64,000 nucleotides of DNA from Bacteroidia bacterium (lineage in GTDB: Bacteria; Bacteroidota; Bacteroidia; J057). Below, one piece after another: positions 63,063-64,000 of this stretch; the stretch's first letter is position 1, and every line of letters starts with the position of its first letter. The notes under the pieces are model-generated. The model was given only the letters and a program-made list of their open reading frames with translations, did no database searches and had not been told where the DNA came from. Location of the stretch: positions 1 to 64,000 of the forward strand of contig JAWPMV010000001.1 of NCBI GenBank assembly GCA_033391075.1, in the 5' to 3' direction. The position numbers and the translations under genes were made by a program.

Positions 63063-63099
63063 AAAAAGCCCTGATAGTAATTTACTATCAGGGCTTTTT
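63063..63099. terminator. Perfect bidirectional terminator
   Basis: Two complementary 18-nt arms (63063-63080 and 63082-63099) with A-run and T-run outer ends and GCCCTGATAGT core. It separates the lipoprotein gene from the convergent T9SS cargo gene. Confidence 0.95.
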
Positions 63100-63112
63100 A
63101 ACAAGTAATCTC

Positions 63113-64000
63113 TTATTGTCTGATCAATTTGATGCTATGCGTCAATTGACCCACTTGAACTTGCATGAAATAAATTCCTTTGGGATACTTTCGGAGATCA
63201 ACTTTCCGCTGCAATTCGCCTTTCCAGGGAGCCATTTCGAACTCTACCAATCTTTGTCCCTGTAGATTCATCACCGTGAAGTCCATTTGTTCGATCCTTT
63301 CTGCTCCTTCCAACTTCAATCCAAATAAGCCATCACCCGGATTTTGCTGAATCTGTATATCCAAACCTGGGTATAGGTCAGCAAGACCTACATTTGAGAT
63401 GTCCAATTGCTGTACACTCGTATCATTTCCACAGCTATTTGTTGCAATCATCTGAATGCTGTAGTTGCCGTTGACGGTATAGGTATGGGTAACGGGGCTA
63501 CCTGTGGCAGTAGTTCCATCTCCAAAGTCCCAGCTGACCTGATCCGCATTCTGAGCCTGGCTGGTGAAGGTGAAGGCCTGATAGCTGGTGTCAGGTTCCA
63601 GGGCAAACTGGAAGGCAGAAACAACCTCTGGCAAGACCTCTACTTCCAGGGTGTCAATGCTCGTTCCGCTGCTGTTGCTAATACTCAGGATTATCTGTTT
63701 GATGCCGGGAGTATTGAACTGAACCTGATGAGGTCCGGGGAGAATCGCAGCATTGGGTGTCGCATCGGCCCCGAAATTCCAGGAATAATCCAGGTTGTTT
63801 CCTGCAGAAGTATCCGAGAAGGTAAAGGATTCACCAGGACAAATCATAGGCACATCAGAGGTGAGAGCTGCAACGGGATTGACTTCTTGCAAATCCTGGA
63901 TCAGAATGTTGTCGAGGAACATACTGTTTCCATTCCCATTAATATTTACAAACTGAATGGCAATGACATCTCCTATGAAAGCGCTCAGATCAAGATTCAC
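63113..64000 (-). CDS. C-terminal part of a secreted protein with PKD domains and type IX sorting domain (5' end outside window)
   Basis: The 295 visible residues are open to the right edge. They start with a beta-sandwich region, followed by two PKD-like domains (SYSWNFGADAT-like and VSWDFGDGTTATGSPVTHTY) and a type A C-terminal sorting domain (about 210-295; LYPGLDIQIQQNPGDG, NLQGQRLVEFEM, LRKYPKGIYFMQVQ, IKLIRQ at the end). The protein should be exported by Sec, then moved by the type IX secretion system and attached at the surface or released. The N-terminal function is outside the window. Confidence 0.92.
   Translation of the reverse strand: MNLDLSAFIGDVIAIQFVNINGNGNSMFLDNILIQDLQEVNPVAALTSDVPMICPGESFTFSDTSAGNNLDYSWNFGADATPNAAILPGPHQVQFNTPGIKQIILSISNSSGTSIDTLEVEVLPEVVSAFQFALEPDTSYQAFTFTSQAQNADQVSWDFGDGTTATGSPVTHTYTVNGNYSIQMIATNSCGNDTSVQQLDISNVGLADLYPGLDIQIQQNPGDGLFGLKLEGAERIEQMDFTVMNLQGQRLVEFEMAPWKGELQRKVDLRKYPKGIYFMQVQVGQLTHSIKLIRQ

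Overview
The window is chromosomal DNA from a Bacteroidota bacterium, probably a free-living marine or sediment member; a Saprospiria-like lineage is my guess but cannot be settled from this sequence. The evidence is a C-terminal type IX secretion sorting domain (63113-64000), a LytTR response regulator paired with a TPR histidine kinase, a HYC_CC_PP-family protein, many SPII lipoproteins with an LLFSC-type lipobox, TAnnTTTG-like promoter elements, two sulfatases and a TlpA-like thioredoxin. I see no rRNA, tRNA, insertion sequence, integrase or CRISPR array.

Layout. 1-3.1 kb: the 3' end of a caspase-like gene, then a three-gene run of exported proteins ending in a papain-like cysteine peptidase. 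3.1-5.8 kb: two-component pair. 6-12 kb: DUF2306 membrane protein, a 1151-residue carbohydrate-enzyme-like protein and a lipoprotein. 12-19.6 kb: a complete CusCBA-type copper/silver efflux operon flanked by two small metal-associated proteins. 19.6-20.4 kb: a gene-free stretch with a terminator. 20.4-24.4 kb: sulfatase, sugar dehydrogenase-like protein and small proteins. 24.5-26.8 kb: an oxidative-stress island (oxyR divergent from dps, then an ankyrin gene and a 51-codon coiled-coil gene). 26.9-32.6 kb: glycosyltransferase, tandem MORN/TonB paralogues, miaE, an ECF-like sigma factor and an SRPBCC protein. 32.8-37.4 kb: metH and a barrel protein. 37.9-43.1 kb: a three-gene NTPase/protease conflict-type module. 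43.4-49.9 kb: SDR, Crp-like regulator, UGT-like glycosyltransferase, sulfatase, DinB protein and an orphan tail-sheath-like lipoprotein. 50-53.7 kb: zinc peptidase-like protein, thioredoxin-like protein, its internally deleted copy, and a DUF2911 protein. 54-59.7 kb: SulP transporter, esterase, MarR/ene-reductase pair and formamidase-like lipoprotein. 59.8-64 kb: DUF983-truB-ribF run, two small envelope proteins and the start-truncated T9SS cargo gene.

Two loci stand out. (1) 37869-43146: a tightly packed operon of an EAD1-trypsin protein, an inactive-STAND-like protein with a degraded P-loop, and a 1001-residue STAND NTPase. This fits the logic of NTP-regulated immune or suicide systems in which homotypic adaptor domains link a protease effector to an NTPase switch. 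(2) 48756-49937: a protein with the full fold signature of a contractile phage-tail sheath but carrying a lipoprotein signal peptide, alone, with no tube, baseplate or tail ATPase gene nearby. A sheath normally assembles in the cytoplasm, so an exported one would be an unusual exaptation.

Non-coding DNA is also notable. Three families of degenerate intergenic repeats recur in the window (GTGTT-rich inverted repeats; a composite element at 37.4-37.9 and 58.5-58.7 kb; a hairpin element at 44.2 and 48.4 kb). Several copies abut stop codons. Clear palindromic operators lie upstream of oxyR/dps and upstream of both marR and its adjacent ene-reductase gene.
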